Assembly (NCBI RefSeq): GCF_000006565.2 | Contig: NC_031478.1 | Coordinates: forward strand, 3,677,127 to 3,741,126 | Source: Toxoplasma gondii ME49 | Taxonomy: Eukaryota; Apicomplexa; Conoidasida; Eucoccidiorida; Sarcocystidae | Reading direction: 5' to 3' | Length of the DNA stretch: 64,000 bases | In this document: one piece after another, positions 40,374-51,531 of the stretch | How positions within the stretch are numbered: the stretch's first letter is position 1 | Layout: every line of letters starts with the position of its first letter | Translations under genes and position numbers: made by a program | Notes under the pieces: model-generated | What the model was told of the DNA's origin: nothing | The model's input: the letters and a program-made list of their open reading frames with translations, nothing else | Databases searched by the model: none

Positions 40374-43300
40374 CTGCGAGAAAGACGGACAACGACCCTG
40401 AGGAAGGAGTGCAGTTTTTTCTGTCTCTTCTGGAGAGGCGGCAGATCTGCGAACTGCGGAGGCAGGGAAAGAGACAGACAGGCTGCGAGAGAAAGAGACA
40501 CCACGCAGCGTCTTCACATCCAATTATTCGTGAAACACGAGAGGGTCCCGGGACCGGCATCCAAACTGAGGAACGTAACCACAAAGAGCAGAGAAAAGTG
40601 AAGTGAGAAAGCGAAATAAAAGGCTCAGTCAGAACGGCGAAACGCAACCGTCGCGCGGCAGACGTAAAAACAGATAAAAGACAAAGACAAGGCACCCGGG
40701 CTGGGTCGGCGAGAGGCCATCAAGAAGCTGAAAGTCGCCTCGAGCAAGAATAAATTGGGGAAAACGAGCATACTTTCAATTCTCGTTACGGTAGAGCTAA
40801 TTGAACGCTAAGAGTTAATACAAAGGAAACCAGGGTCATGCATCGCAATTAAGATGATAATTGAAGAACTTCATGTAAAAACAAACGGATTCAGGGTGAC
40901 ACAGCGTAGTTCGGGATAAGTCAGTTAATGAATACCAGGCAAAAATGGAGCGAGAGAACCAACTCAATCTGGGAACCTTCTTGGCCGAAGAACATTTCGG
41001 CGCAAATGCACATTTATCTCTTCCTTCAGAGAGAAAACATCGAGACAAGAAATCACGAGCGGCTTGTTCCGCAGGTGAACGCCGCCGAGCAAGCCAGGAG
41101 GTCAGCTTTATCTCAGCGAGAAAAATTTTGAAAACGGATCTCCAGTTCGAGCACTTTGATGAAATCTTAGGTGTCTCCGGTGGTGGTCGCTGTGTGAGCT
41201 GGCACAGGAGACTGTCAACCGTGTCAAGTTGTTCCTCTCGTTTGTGAGAGAAAAACCGTGGAGCAATGACAAGTCAAACACGGGCATGCGCCAGAAAACC
41301 CGCGCATAAAGACGGAGCAGCCGCAAGCGTCAGCGGATTTGTTTTCTTGGGGTCAACCAACAGGCACATTTGAGTTGTTGTACACATTTCTCGCGTGGTC
41401 CTCCTCTTGGAGGCAAGAGAGGCGAAACTGCCTCGATAGCGAAGGCACTTATCCAGCGCTGAGGGCGCAGGAGAAACAAACGGCGGCTTTTTGTCTCCGA
41501 CAACGGACGTACGGGCAGACAGATGACGTCCACCGGCGAGGAAAAAGTGAAAGTTCTTTGTTTCGGATTGAAATTCCCTCCCAGGTTGAGTGAAGACAGA
41601 GCAAAGTTTCCCTTCTGGCCGCGCTGCATGTGCATGCGGTCGCGGCGCAACAGACTGCGGCGAAGAAGGACTCTGAAAACGATCGGTTTCACGAAACCTC
41701 ACGGAAGACAAAGATGTTTTTTTGATTCGCTTGGATCTCCAAAGTGTTCAAGCTCCCCAGATGGACGTGCAGAAGGGTCCAAGAAACACACAAAGGATGT
41801 TGCTTCCATCTGTCGATGTTCGCGACTGCTGCTGCACACAGGGATGGTCGACAGTCAGCGCCCGTTCAGGGAGAGGAGCTTTTCGGCTGAAAAAAAGAGA
41901 CAGACAGTCGGTCTGAGTGGAACACCTTTGTGGTTTGACTCAAGTAAAAAACCCACGTATTACAGTGCCGCTAAATGCCCCCCGTTTTCTCGGCATCGAT
42001 CGACTACAAGTTACTGGCTTGGAGCTGAAACGCCTTTGTTGCATAATTCTATGTCTACGGTGCTGTCGTGAGAATCACATTAACTTCTATTCTTGTGCTT
42101 TGGAATCAGACGAGTGGAACGGCGACAAAGAAAGCCATTTGTACTATAAGAAGAATGATACGCCACTTTTTGCGACAAGGTCTCCGTTGGAATCAAAGGT
42201 CAACTGCACTGGTGATACAAATTTCAAATGGCCTGCGTTAACCCTTACCATTTTCCCAAGAACGACCGCGATCCCCTATTTCTAAGTCAGACTATAAGAG
42301 AAGCAATTATCAGTAGACATCAAAACTATGAAGTGCATTCAGATACGGCTTTAGGTTTTTAAGGTCTTTGTTTATCGGAGGAGCACGTTGTTGTCCTGAA
42401 ACTGTAGACACACGTGCTGGCGCAAGGATCGGGAGAAAAGGGCGTTAGATCGAGACAGAGAACCAATAATTGAGCACAAGTACTAACATACTACCGGTGT
42501 TAGATCGAATCGCTTCAAATATCGCATACTGTGCTAAAAAGTACCGTTCATGTATGTTGTAAATAGATAGTTGTGATGTTGCAGAGCGTAGTAAATGCTA
42601 CATACCTGAACTCGTGATGCATCGGCGCGTTCGCAGTCCAATCGTTTGGAGTCTGCTGGTGAGCAATCTATCCAGTCGAAGGGTTATCATTTTGGTAAAT
42701 AGTCGGGTATTCTCTAGTACTGTAGGTAGTGCCATTCCGCAAGCAACATGCATTTTATGGGGACGGCATGCCTCACGGAAACATTTTAAGAGTCGTTAGA
42801 CAGGGTTGAGCCTGTGCGAGAACGTTCAATGCGGGACGAAAATAGTGCATAAAATGCAAAATCTACGCGTACCCTTCAATTCCACTTTACCGGAGCAATG
42901 ATTTAGAGGCATTTCTTCAAGATGCGCGCAACCTAACGACGGTTTACGCCGAAAACAGCCGGATTTGATGTAGCTCATTATGGAACCAGAATGAATGTTT
43001 TGCAGCAAGAACACCAACACCAATAAAAACAGCCTCGTCTTCGATTTTAGCCTTTGGCTATCTTGAGAGTGTGGAACAGTGAAAGATGCACGAGCCAGTT
43101 TCATGCCGCTAGAAAAGCTCGACCCTTAGTAGCCGTACTTCTACCTGGAGAAAGGACACGGCTGATGGGATCTGGAAATATCTGCTTTTCTGGATCGAGT
43201 TTATCGCAGCGTGTTGTGAGTGGGACACGAAAGTATCACAGTGACGTCCACTCAAAAAGACAATGATGTGACTCCTCCTTTTTTCGGCAGATATACTGCG

Positions 43301-45174
43301 ACGGCTTTCCTTAACAATCCCGAAACATCCTTGAATGGAATCCGGCACGTAGGCTAAGAGCAGAACTGTCAGCTGTTTCGATGTGCCCGAGATTCCACGT
43401 AACGAAATTAATGAAGAGTGTAACAGAAGCCATGGCATTGCTCCTGATATCAGCCGTTGCTTGTCCTCACAGAAGTGTCAATCCATCTCCAGGTGCCGTT
43501 GGACAGACACTACTAGGAGCTGACGCTTCAATTCGGTACCGCCTCCACTGCCCGTAAACGCGTGCTTCGACGAGCAGGTCCCTCTGGAATGACATGCACT
43601 TAACATGTGAAACCTAGTATCCGCTTAAATGCACAGGCGGGCACAGTTGATCGTTGAGGTGATCGTCATTGTAGAAATCGAACCAGATGAAAACTAGGTA
43701 CTAATAAAACACAGATAATCAAGGCGCCAATCCGGTAGTAGGTATTAGATAGTAGCATCGAGTCTATATGTTTCTTCTTTAGCATTGACTCGGCGTTTCC
43801 ACCTTGCCTTTCCTCGGCAGACCGCCCGAGGGAAGAAGTTGGAATTTGCACGCCACATAAGGCATTGTTGTATCTGCACCTGACCACGTATGTCAGGAAA
43901 CTGGACAAAAGCAGAGCTCTGGCTTGCTCTCTTCGTACCAGTAAGATCCCGCAGTCTGCACACACTCTGCCTTTAGGACGATATCGAGACCGCTTCTCTG
44001 ACAAAGAAGACTCACCGAAGTGAAAGCACGAGTCTCAAACGATTGAAAAAAGGATAGGACGAACGAGTTGTATGCTAGACGGCTTGTCTGACTGGAAGCA
44101 AGTCCGCGAGTGACATCCACAGACTGTGCGCAAGGAATCAGCGAACGCAGTTCTACAAAAGTTTAGTGCGCCACAGGGTTTTGACAGAAAATTAGGTGGA
44201 AGTTAGTACCATACCAGGAAATACGTACGTGCGAAAGCGCACAAGACGTGCCGTAGAGAGTTTGGATCAGGAGCGATGAACTCGAGTTCACTTAGTTTCT
44301 GATGAACGCTAAGTGTAGAGTGTTGCTTGCCAGCAAAAACAGAACGTGTGTGTTTGTGTTAGGAAAGAGAAAGGAAACGAGAACGTCCGGTGAGTTAGCC
44401 CTGTTGGAAACACAAAGGCTGAGACACACGAGACAGTACGGTCTACCTGCTGTACCACGTACAAGATTCCGTTTCCTGTGCATTTTCGTTCCACTTGCTG
44501 GAGTCCACTCGGCATTGCATCGCAATTAAACGCATCGCAGAGAATCTGCGTTCCGCAGACGCAACAGGTCATGACAGTTCCCGTACGCTCGCGTGTGGTG
44601 ATTCATAACTGAGGAGCTGAGACCTCTGTAGTGATCGCTAGCACTGGAAAACCAAGCTAACGAAACAGCGTCTGGACGCGCTTCCCCTTTCACTCCAGCG
44701 GAAAAAGGAGAGAGTGAGACACAGCGAGATTACCAATGACTACCAGAACACACTGTCCTTTTCAATTGTTTGTTCAATGCTAGGAAACTCCTCAACGTTG
44801 ACCGGCGGTTTCTAGCTGTGTTTCTGGCAGATAAGCCGTGAGAAATAAGGAACGAGATGTTAAGCTGCGACTTTCCTGGTCCCTTTCTTCACGAAAACAC
44901 ACTGCATCGAAGAAATGAAAGTCTACACAGGCAGCCGAACGGAGCACAGTACAAGGTTGAGTGTCAGTACACCGCAAAATCACAAGAGTGTCCACAGCAC
45001 ACCCCAGACGGCTTCAGTTTTTTCAGTCGGCGCCCTCCTGAACGTTGACTCATTTCTTCCCAAATGAACGCTGCAACTGCACCGTTCTCAATGATCTTGA
45101 TTCTCTTCCCAGAAGACCCGATTTTTGCGCCGGCATTTTTCCGTCCACCCGTGCCACCGTGCTTCGCCGCGCGG
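40374..45174. other. 4.8 kb without a supported gene
   Basis: Only short ORFs in conflicting frames were found. From about 42.1 to 44.2 kb the sequence is A+T-richer and lacks any long frame. The 3' UTR of the proteasome gene should occupy the end nearest 45174. The missing 5' exons of the membrane-protein gene at 38.4-40.4 kb may lie in the first kilobase. Confidence 0.5.
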
Positions 45175-45912
45175 TTATGGGGCGACAGGCAGTTTGTTTC
45201 CCTCAACACATTCCTCCAGCATAGCGTCCTCGGTGATTACGACGACGCGGACCATGCCTCCGGAGGAGCCGTCTCGAGAGATCGCATACGCCACGGAGTT
45301 TTTCACCAGGTTGACCGCCTCCTCCTGCGTCATGTTCTGTTTGAAGTTTGCGTCCATGTAGGCGCTGATGAACGCCGAACCCGAGCCGCCAGCAGTGTAC
45401 TGCATGGGCACGAGAGCACCACCAAGAGGAAGGGCGTAGATTTGCCCGCCCTTGACTTTGTCGAATCCCGCGACAATGAGTCCGGCTGTCAGGGCGTCTT
45501 TGTGCTGGTAACACAGCGACTGGAAGACATTTGCGGCGGCTTCGACCCGGGGTTCCTCGCCCTTGGGAAGTTCCTGCGCGTACTGCTGGATGTACAACTT
45601 GACGATCTGCGTGACTGCCTGAGTGTCCGCGGCACTTCCTGAGCGACACACACAAATTCTCTCGTGGACGCGGCTGATTTTCCGCGCGGCGCGGTTCACC
45701 ACGTAGCTGCCGGCGGAAGTGCGCGTGTCTGCACCCAGAACGACGCCTCCTTTAAAGGAAACCGCCACAATCGTTGTCCCCGTAGAAACTGCAGTGGGTC
45801 CGCGACCAGAGGCTGACAAGGACGGAACGGGAAGACCGGCGGGCGACGAGGCCGCGACGACGGGCAGACCGAGGTCGTCGTACGAGAAAGCGACGCAGGA
45901 CGAAGACGCCAT
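45175..45912 (-). CDS. 20S proteasome subunit beta-1 (caspase-like catalytic subunit)
   Basis: A single-exon 245-aa protein. Beta-1 (PSMB6/Pre3) is one of three catalytic subunits of the 20S core and cleaves after acidic residues. The first 45 residues are a propeptide ending in STG; autocleavage exposes Thr46 as mature Thr1 (TTIVAVSFKGGVVLGADTRT). Asp17 and Lys33 of the mature chain are present (GAD, AARK). Position 45, which shapes the S1 pocket, is Arg (CVCRSGSAADTQAV), the beta-1 signature. GGSGSAF and SRDGSSGG are the other conserved catalytic-site blocks. Length is normal for the family, and the ATG at 45912 gives the expected propeptide. It is divergent from the MED4-like gene. Confidence 0.95.
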   Translation of the reverse strand: MASSSCVAFSYDDLGLPVVAASSPAGLPVPSLSASGRGPTAVSTGTTIVAVSFKGGVVLGADTRTSAGSYVVNRAARKISRVHERICVCRSGSAADTQAVTQIVKLYIQQYAQELPKGEEPRVEAAANVFQSLCYQHKDALTAGLIVAGFDKVKGGQIYALPLGGALVPMQYTAGGSGSAFISAYMDANFKQNMTQEEAVNLVKNSVAYAISRDGSSGGMVRVVVITEDAMLEECVEGNKLPVAP

Positions 45913-47330
45913 AGTGGCTACGTCGTGGCGAATTGGCGGACAAAGGCAACGCGTCGAAAACGTGCGAGATAAACCACGGGGTGGAGTGGGAAAAAGAGGC
46001 TGTAAAGAGAAGACAAGACAAAGTAGAGGGCGGGACCAGCGGGTTCCCGGGGGGTGTACAGAGCGAAATTACCGGTGCACAACACACGCGGAGGTTACGC
46101 AGGAAAGTGCTGCGAAACAAGACAAAACGATATTTTGTACTGTGGACAGACGTACAACGGAGCGAAAGCGCAGATTTCCCTGGTTGTTCTCTCCAAGATA
46201 ACACCGCGCTCAGAAAGACACACCTTGGCACAGCGGCCTGTTGACGGCAGTCTGCTCTGCGTTCTCGATTCGTGCACGCCGAACAAAAACTGTTCCCCGT
46301 CAAGAACGAGCACGTTTTTATGCGACGACTTTTTACCCAGAAATTCAAGGTCTAATTGGACTGGAGGACGCAAACATGCAGCGAAAACGACCAGCTCGAA
46401 CCTGGACCATATTCCGCAAAAGGTAACCTGATGTTTTCGCAGAGTGCTCGGACACACTGCGCATGCGAAAAGGAGACACGAGAAGCGCTCGCATCTGTAG
46501 TTTTTCATCGGCTTCCTCCTTTCCCTCCGAAACGCCTTTGAACATCCTTCAAACGTTTCCCGTACTAGTAATTTTTTCCAAACCGCCTTGGTTGAGGCAC
46601 ATGGCGGAGGTCATGGGATTTTCGACTCTCGGGGCGCTTCTCGCACGAACTTTGAGCGTCCCCGTCTCGTTTTTGTCCAAAGAACTGGAACCGTCCCTTT
46701 TCTTCTCCGTTTTCTTGCCCCGTTGGACTCGATAGGTCTTTCCGTTCCTTTCAATGCTTCAGTTCTGCCGCTGCGCTGCGTCCGCGTGACGCCGTCACGA
46801 CGCCAGGAGCCTCGTCGTCAGTCAACGACGCCCTTCCGAAGACTCGCAGTCCACCGGGAAAAGCGAAGAAAAGACTCTTTTCCACCCCTTTTCTTCCGCG
46901 TGACTTCAATTTGGAGAGCAGCTCGTTCCGCCTCAAGACTTCATTCAGGAGCAACCTATGCGATCATCGTGTGTGTCCACATTCGTTTCTAACTCAAATC
47001 GAACAAAGACATAGAATATATGATGTATATATGGAAAACGCCCAGACGGGTCACTGGTGTGTCCTTCCGCTGTAACGTGACTTTCATTCGAACAAAAAGC
47101 GCACAAGCGACTTGGATCTTCCTCCCGTGGGAACCCTCCTTGGGCCGTCTTTGCAGGCCGCTATATTCCTTTGCACGCCTCCTTCGAGCTACTCAGAGAG
47201 GAGTTGTTGCTGTTTGACGGAAGAACGAATCAATGTCGGCTGAAAAAATCGCTTGTTTTCGACATCGAGGGCAACAGGCTTTAGAGAACGCACGAGGAGG
47301 GTCTTTCGTCGTTTTCAGTTCTTTTCCACG
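45913..47330. promoter_or_regulatory. Divergent intergenic region, proteasome beta-1 (-) and MED4-like (+)
   Basis: About 1.4 kb between two start codons should hold both promoters and 5' UTRs. ORFs here are short, and none shows a domain. No specific factor site can be assigned. Confidence 0.45.
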
Positions 47331-49890
47331 ATGGCGCCACCTTCGGCTCCGGCCGTCGCTGCGTCTTCACCTTCGCTTCAAGAACTCTACAACTTGCTGC
47401 GATCTGTTGTCAAGCCAGAATGGAGTCACATTCTCGACCCGGCTAGCGACGAGTGGAAAAAGAAATTCCGAGAGCGCGTAGACGCAGAAACATCTGTCAC
47501 TTCTCCACCTCTCTCCTCCACTTCTTCTGCGTCTACGAATGATTGTGCACAGTCTTTTTCTGCCTGTTCCACGCTCTCAGACGGGAGTTCTGTGTGCTCG
47601 CTTCCTCGCGAGCAGCAGTTGCATCTTCTCGTGAAAATGTCGAGCATTCTGGTGAGTCTCTGTGCTCGGCTATCTTCATCCTTCTGTTCCTTCGTCTTGT
47701 GCATGTATGTAGTAGCGGGGCTTGAGAGGAGGCGTGTGTTCTCCACCTAAAGGAGAACTTCGGTCTGTAGCTGGAGATCTCCACCTCGTTTCGGTTGTCT
47801 TCCTCAGAACTTGTGTGTCTAGCGAGAGGTCTCCGGTTTCAATATTTCTCGTTAGGTAGAGCCCAGATGTCGCTGGCGTCGTCTTTGTCTGCAGGAAACA
47901 CCTTGGCTTGTTGCACAGAAACGGCTCGAGGGAATTAAAGAGGCGGAGAAGGCTAGACCTCTTACGCTCGATCAAGTGGTGACGTATGCAAGGAGGTAAG
48001 GCTTTCTGAAACTGAGGAAGGTTTTTCATCCCACACATGTCTTCCCCCCGACCCTCTGTTCTCTCCTCATGGCTGGGGGTTCGGAATTGTCTTCGTTTCA
48101 TTCGCGTCTGCTGGCTTTCTCTCCCATCCATAGGACTGATACCTTCTCTGCTGCTGGGTCGGTCTCCTTCCCTCTCACCAGAACTCTCTTTTCTTCAATC
48201 AGTTGTTTCTCTTCTTTCGCGTCGTTGCTTCTTGTCGGTGTATCGCGGTCTCGCATCGCCGCGACTCCCCCGCGCATGCAGCCCTGGGGAAGTCCTTTAT
48301 GTGTTTGTTCCCGTTCCGGGGCAGACGCCGCAAACCGCTTTTCTCGCTTTTTCGGCCTGCATCTCTGGGTCGGCTCTTTTCCTGTGAGTCCGAGTTCCCT
48401 CTGTCTTCAAGAGCAGCTCTTCTTTCTGCCTCTCTGCAGACTGGGCGGGAGCACTGCGGCGCCTCCGGAGACTGCAAACATTTCGGACGTCGTCACGCAC
48501 CAGTCGATCTACCCCACATTCCACTTTCTTCCGTATCCGTCGATGGAGGAGCTGCAGACTTCTCGCCTCGGCTTCCTCGCTTCCAAGCCTTTTGACCGCG
48601 TCTGCTTTCCTCCGGAAATCCGGTCTCAGTGGACAGTGCGGCTGCGCAAAAGCGAACGAAGCTGCGACGAAGAGGGAGACTCTCGGGCAGGGACGGAGAC
48701 AAATGTGCCTGGATACGAAGTCCGCCTCGTCTGCCAGACACCAGGCGCACAGCTTGTGTACTGGTGAGCAACGAGGGGAGAAGCAGGAGACGCGAACTTC
48801 AGAAGCTCGCGAACCTGCGAAAGCGAAAGCGCGCAAAACAAGCTGCAGAAGACAGGCGCGTCGAGAGACGGCCCGGCACAACAGTCGAGACACAAAAGAA
48901 GGTCGCGAGAAAGGGGCACTGTCGAGCAGTTTCACTTTGAGGTGTGGCGTGTGTCTTCTTCCGCTTTGTATTCCTTTCCTAGAGGAGGCGAAACGACGAA
49001 GCGGCTATCTTACGGAAAGCGGGAGAACTTTGGCCTTCAAAGATAGCCCCTGCTGCAAGTGTCAAGTTTTTCCTTGCGCGTCAACTACATGCGCGTCGAG
49101 TGCAGTGTGTTCAGTGGTGCCCATGGTGCATCTGCAAACCAGCGAGTGTACAAAGAAAAAGGCATGTATCGAAGCTGTTCGAGCACCATTTATCCACTGT
49201 GGGGGGCTCCGTCTTTTACGCGCGTCTGAGCCGAATGCTGAGGGTCCACCCGTTGCTCTCTGGAACTGTCTCTTGGGAATTCGCTCTTCTCGTGTTTCTG
49301 ATGTACGTACGCCGTCTGTACCCCCTCTCGGCATTCAGGCGCCGAATGGGGAGTGTCTGAACTTTTTTTGTGCGTGTGTGTGTGCTTACAACCGAAGTGA
49401 GTCTCTTTCACTTACAAGCCAGCATGTTTCTCGATAAGGCAGCGTCTTTCACTTCGGAGAATCTCTCCCATTTGCTTGGACTGGCTGCGAGAAACGCTTC
49501 GGCGGAACTCCCTCCTCCAGCGTTTCCTGCATTCAGCTTGTTTTTCCGTCGCTCGCGTTCTCGCTTCCGTTCAGCGTCTTCGACGGCTTGCTGGCTCCGA
49601 ACGCTCTCCCGGCCCAGCCGCTCTGGAAGGAGACCCGGTACACCTCAGAAGCCCCCGTCTTCCTCTCCACGCCTTTTCCTAAGACGCTGGTGGCTCGAGC
49701 GCTGAAGCCGCCTTTGCAGCCTTCGCGGCCGACGCTGCTTCGTCTGAATCCACGAAACCTAGCGACTCAGAGCCCCGCCAGGTCTCTTCCCTCCGGGCGT
49801 CCGCGACTGCCCGCTCCTCAGGCGCCCGCACAACGCGAGCGAGAAGAAGGCGGAGACGCCGCGACGGCTGAGGTACGGACGCGAGCGTAG
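47331..49890 (+). CDS. Mediator subunit MED4-like protein with a C-terminal Fn3/chitobiase-type domain
   Basis: Join 47331..47651, 47895..47995, 48440..48763, 49575..49890 (353 aa). Donors are CTG|GTGAGT, GGAG|GTAAGG and ACTG|GTGAGC; acceptors are TGTCTGCAG, CCTCTCTGCAG and CTTCCGTTCAG. Phases are 0, 2, 2. MED4 is part of the middle module of Mediator, which links activators to RNA polymerase II. The signature is read across exons 2-3: EKARPLTLDQVVTYARRLGG, then APPE, then LPYPSMEELQTSRLGFL, equivalent to the family's YAH-S-APP and PYP-LMRxGLL blocks. After it, EVRLVCQTPGAQLVYCVFDG, then KETRYTSEAPVF, then TLVARALKPPLQPS fit the Fn3-associated/chitobiase C-terminal fold. Such a tail is not part of animal or yeast MED4. 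The MED4 call is fairly firm; the second domain is inference from pattern. Confidence 0.72.
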
Positions 49891-50063
49891 TTCTCGGAGT
49901 GGCGAACGCAGCGCGTTGCCCAGGAGCCAGTTCGGAGTCGAGAAGACTCCCCAGAGAAAAGGTGGATTAGAGAAATCTGGGAGTCTGGTTTTCGACTGCG
50001 TAGCAGAAAGTCTCGGATCCGCCACACTCAGGCTGGGGTTGCATGCAGAAAACATCTTGAGCC

Positions 50064-51531
50064 ATGGCGCTTATCGACTGGCGCACACAGCTTCCTTCCT
50101 CTCCAGTCCGGCGCTTTGCCTGGGACAGTCAAACGAGCGCGCAGGTCAACCTTGTATTGCTGGACTCGCTTTCAGTTGGGTTTCATCTTCGGCGCAGAAC
50201 GAGCCGAAGTTGTGGCGGTTCGTGTTTGCATAGATCGAGGATGGCTTGCTCGTAGCGGTGAAGGACAATTGCCGTGGTCTAAGTGTACTTCCGGATATTC
50301 ATTTCAGCTGTGCAACGAGCTGAGGGCTCTTTTGGAATTTTTTGTTTCAATCAGCGAGAAGCTCAGCGAGACGCACAGACAAAGAGAGGCCGAGAGGAAG
50401 AGACGACGCGAGGTCTCCGAGAGCAGGGGCGAGGAGACAGGAGCAGCACTGCCTTCGAAGGAGGAAGAGAAACGCGTTCGCCAGGCGAGAAAGACTCGAG
50501 CGAGAGAGGCGGTAGTGACGCTGTTGCAGGAAGAACTCAAGGAGCTCCGAGTGCACCGCAGGTGAGAGAAAGAGAGGAACAGTTCGAGTGAAAGAAGCAA
50601 AAGGACTGGCAAGACACAGTGGACAGAAACAGAAGACGACTGGTGGTTGCGGAGATATCGTAGCGAAATGGACGAATGAGGGACATTGTGGGGAAAGTGG
50701 AGCAGAGGGAGCAATGTGTATATGCAAGCAGTTTCTCCGTTTGCCTCAAAACGCTGTAACTCGCGTGAAAATACAGGGTTTCAAAACCTTTCCGCGACTT
50801 TCTGAGGCGTCTTGGCAAGTAGTCACATTGGTCTCGCGTTTTTACGTTCTTTTTTTCATCGGATTCCCGAGGAAGTTCTTACGCACTCGCAGCAGAAAAT
50901 ACTTCGAATTTCGGGGATCAGTCGGTTACCCTGTATATCGACGTCTATGCATATGCCTACAGGTCGCCACTTGTATAGAGAACATGCGTATATATATGTG
51001 TACATGTGTGTGTTTAGACTCTTCCTTTGGCTTCAGATACACTCGACTTCAAGGACCGCTTCAGCTCCTTAGCGATATGGGCATCGCGTGTATGTTGTCT
51101 CGTTCCGTGCATGTGCGAACTGTAGAGCAATTAGCGTTTCTAGGCTTCGCTTGTAGGTGTCGAAGGCAGAACCTTCAACCGAAACGTCCACATGTTGTTT
51201 CTGTGTCTGTCTGGTTTTCTAGGCGCCCCAGAGCGCGTCTCGTTTGCTCGCGGCCTCGCTGGCTTCAGGTGAGCAAGCGCATGCAACCCCGCCCGCATCG
51301 GCCTCAGCTAGCCTCGCTAGTCAAGCATCTGTTCCTCCGGGTCGCGCCCTCCCGGCGAACGACGCGCGAGTGGGTGGAAGCTTTCAAGGTTTGATGTTGG
51401 GGAGTTCCCGGAGGAAACGCCGAGAAGAAATCGTGCAGAGACAAGAGGCGGCGCAGGACTCAAGTGGCAGTGCAGAGAGCAGCAGCAGTGGAGAGGAGTC
51501 GAGTGACGAGGAAGAGAAGGGCAGCGGATGA
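50064..51531 (+). CDS. Small coiled-coil protein with acidic Ser-rich tail, unknown
   Basis: Tentative join 50064..50144, 50308..50561, 51037..51089, 51223..51268, 51321..51531 (214 aa); every phase agrees. Exon 2 is firm (acceptor GATATTCATTTCAG, donor CGCAG|GTGAGA). It reads LCNELRALLEFFVSISEKLS followed by a Lys/Arg/Glu-rich coiled coil. Exon 3 reads YTRLQGPLQLLSDMGIA (donor GTATGT). The last exon ends in SSGSAESSSSGEESSDEEEK. The first donor (CAG|GTCAAC) is weak and the last intron would be only 52 bases, so the small exons could be wrong. The ATG lies 173 bases after the MED4-like stop, which is very close for this genome. I do not recognise the family. Coiled coil plus acidic tail suggests a nuclear complex subunit. 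Confidence 0.5.

Noticed and set aside
43660..43760. Short minus-strand frame resembling a mitochondrial membrane peptide (YYRIGALIICVLLVP)
   Set aside because: Looked like a possible organellar insert, but it is too short to support without a search against the mitochondrial genome.
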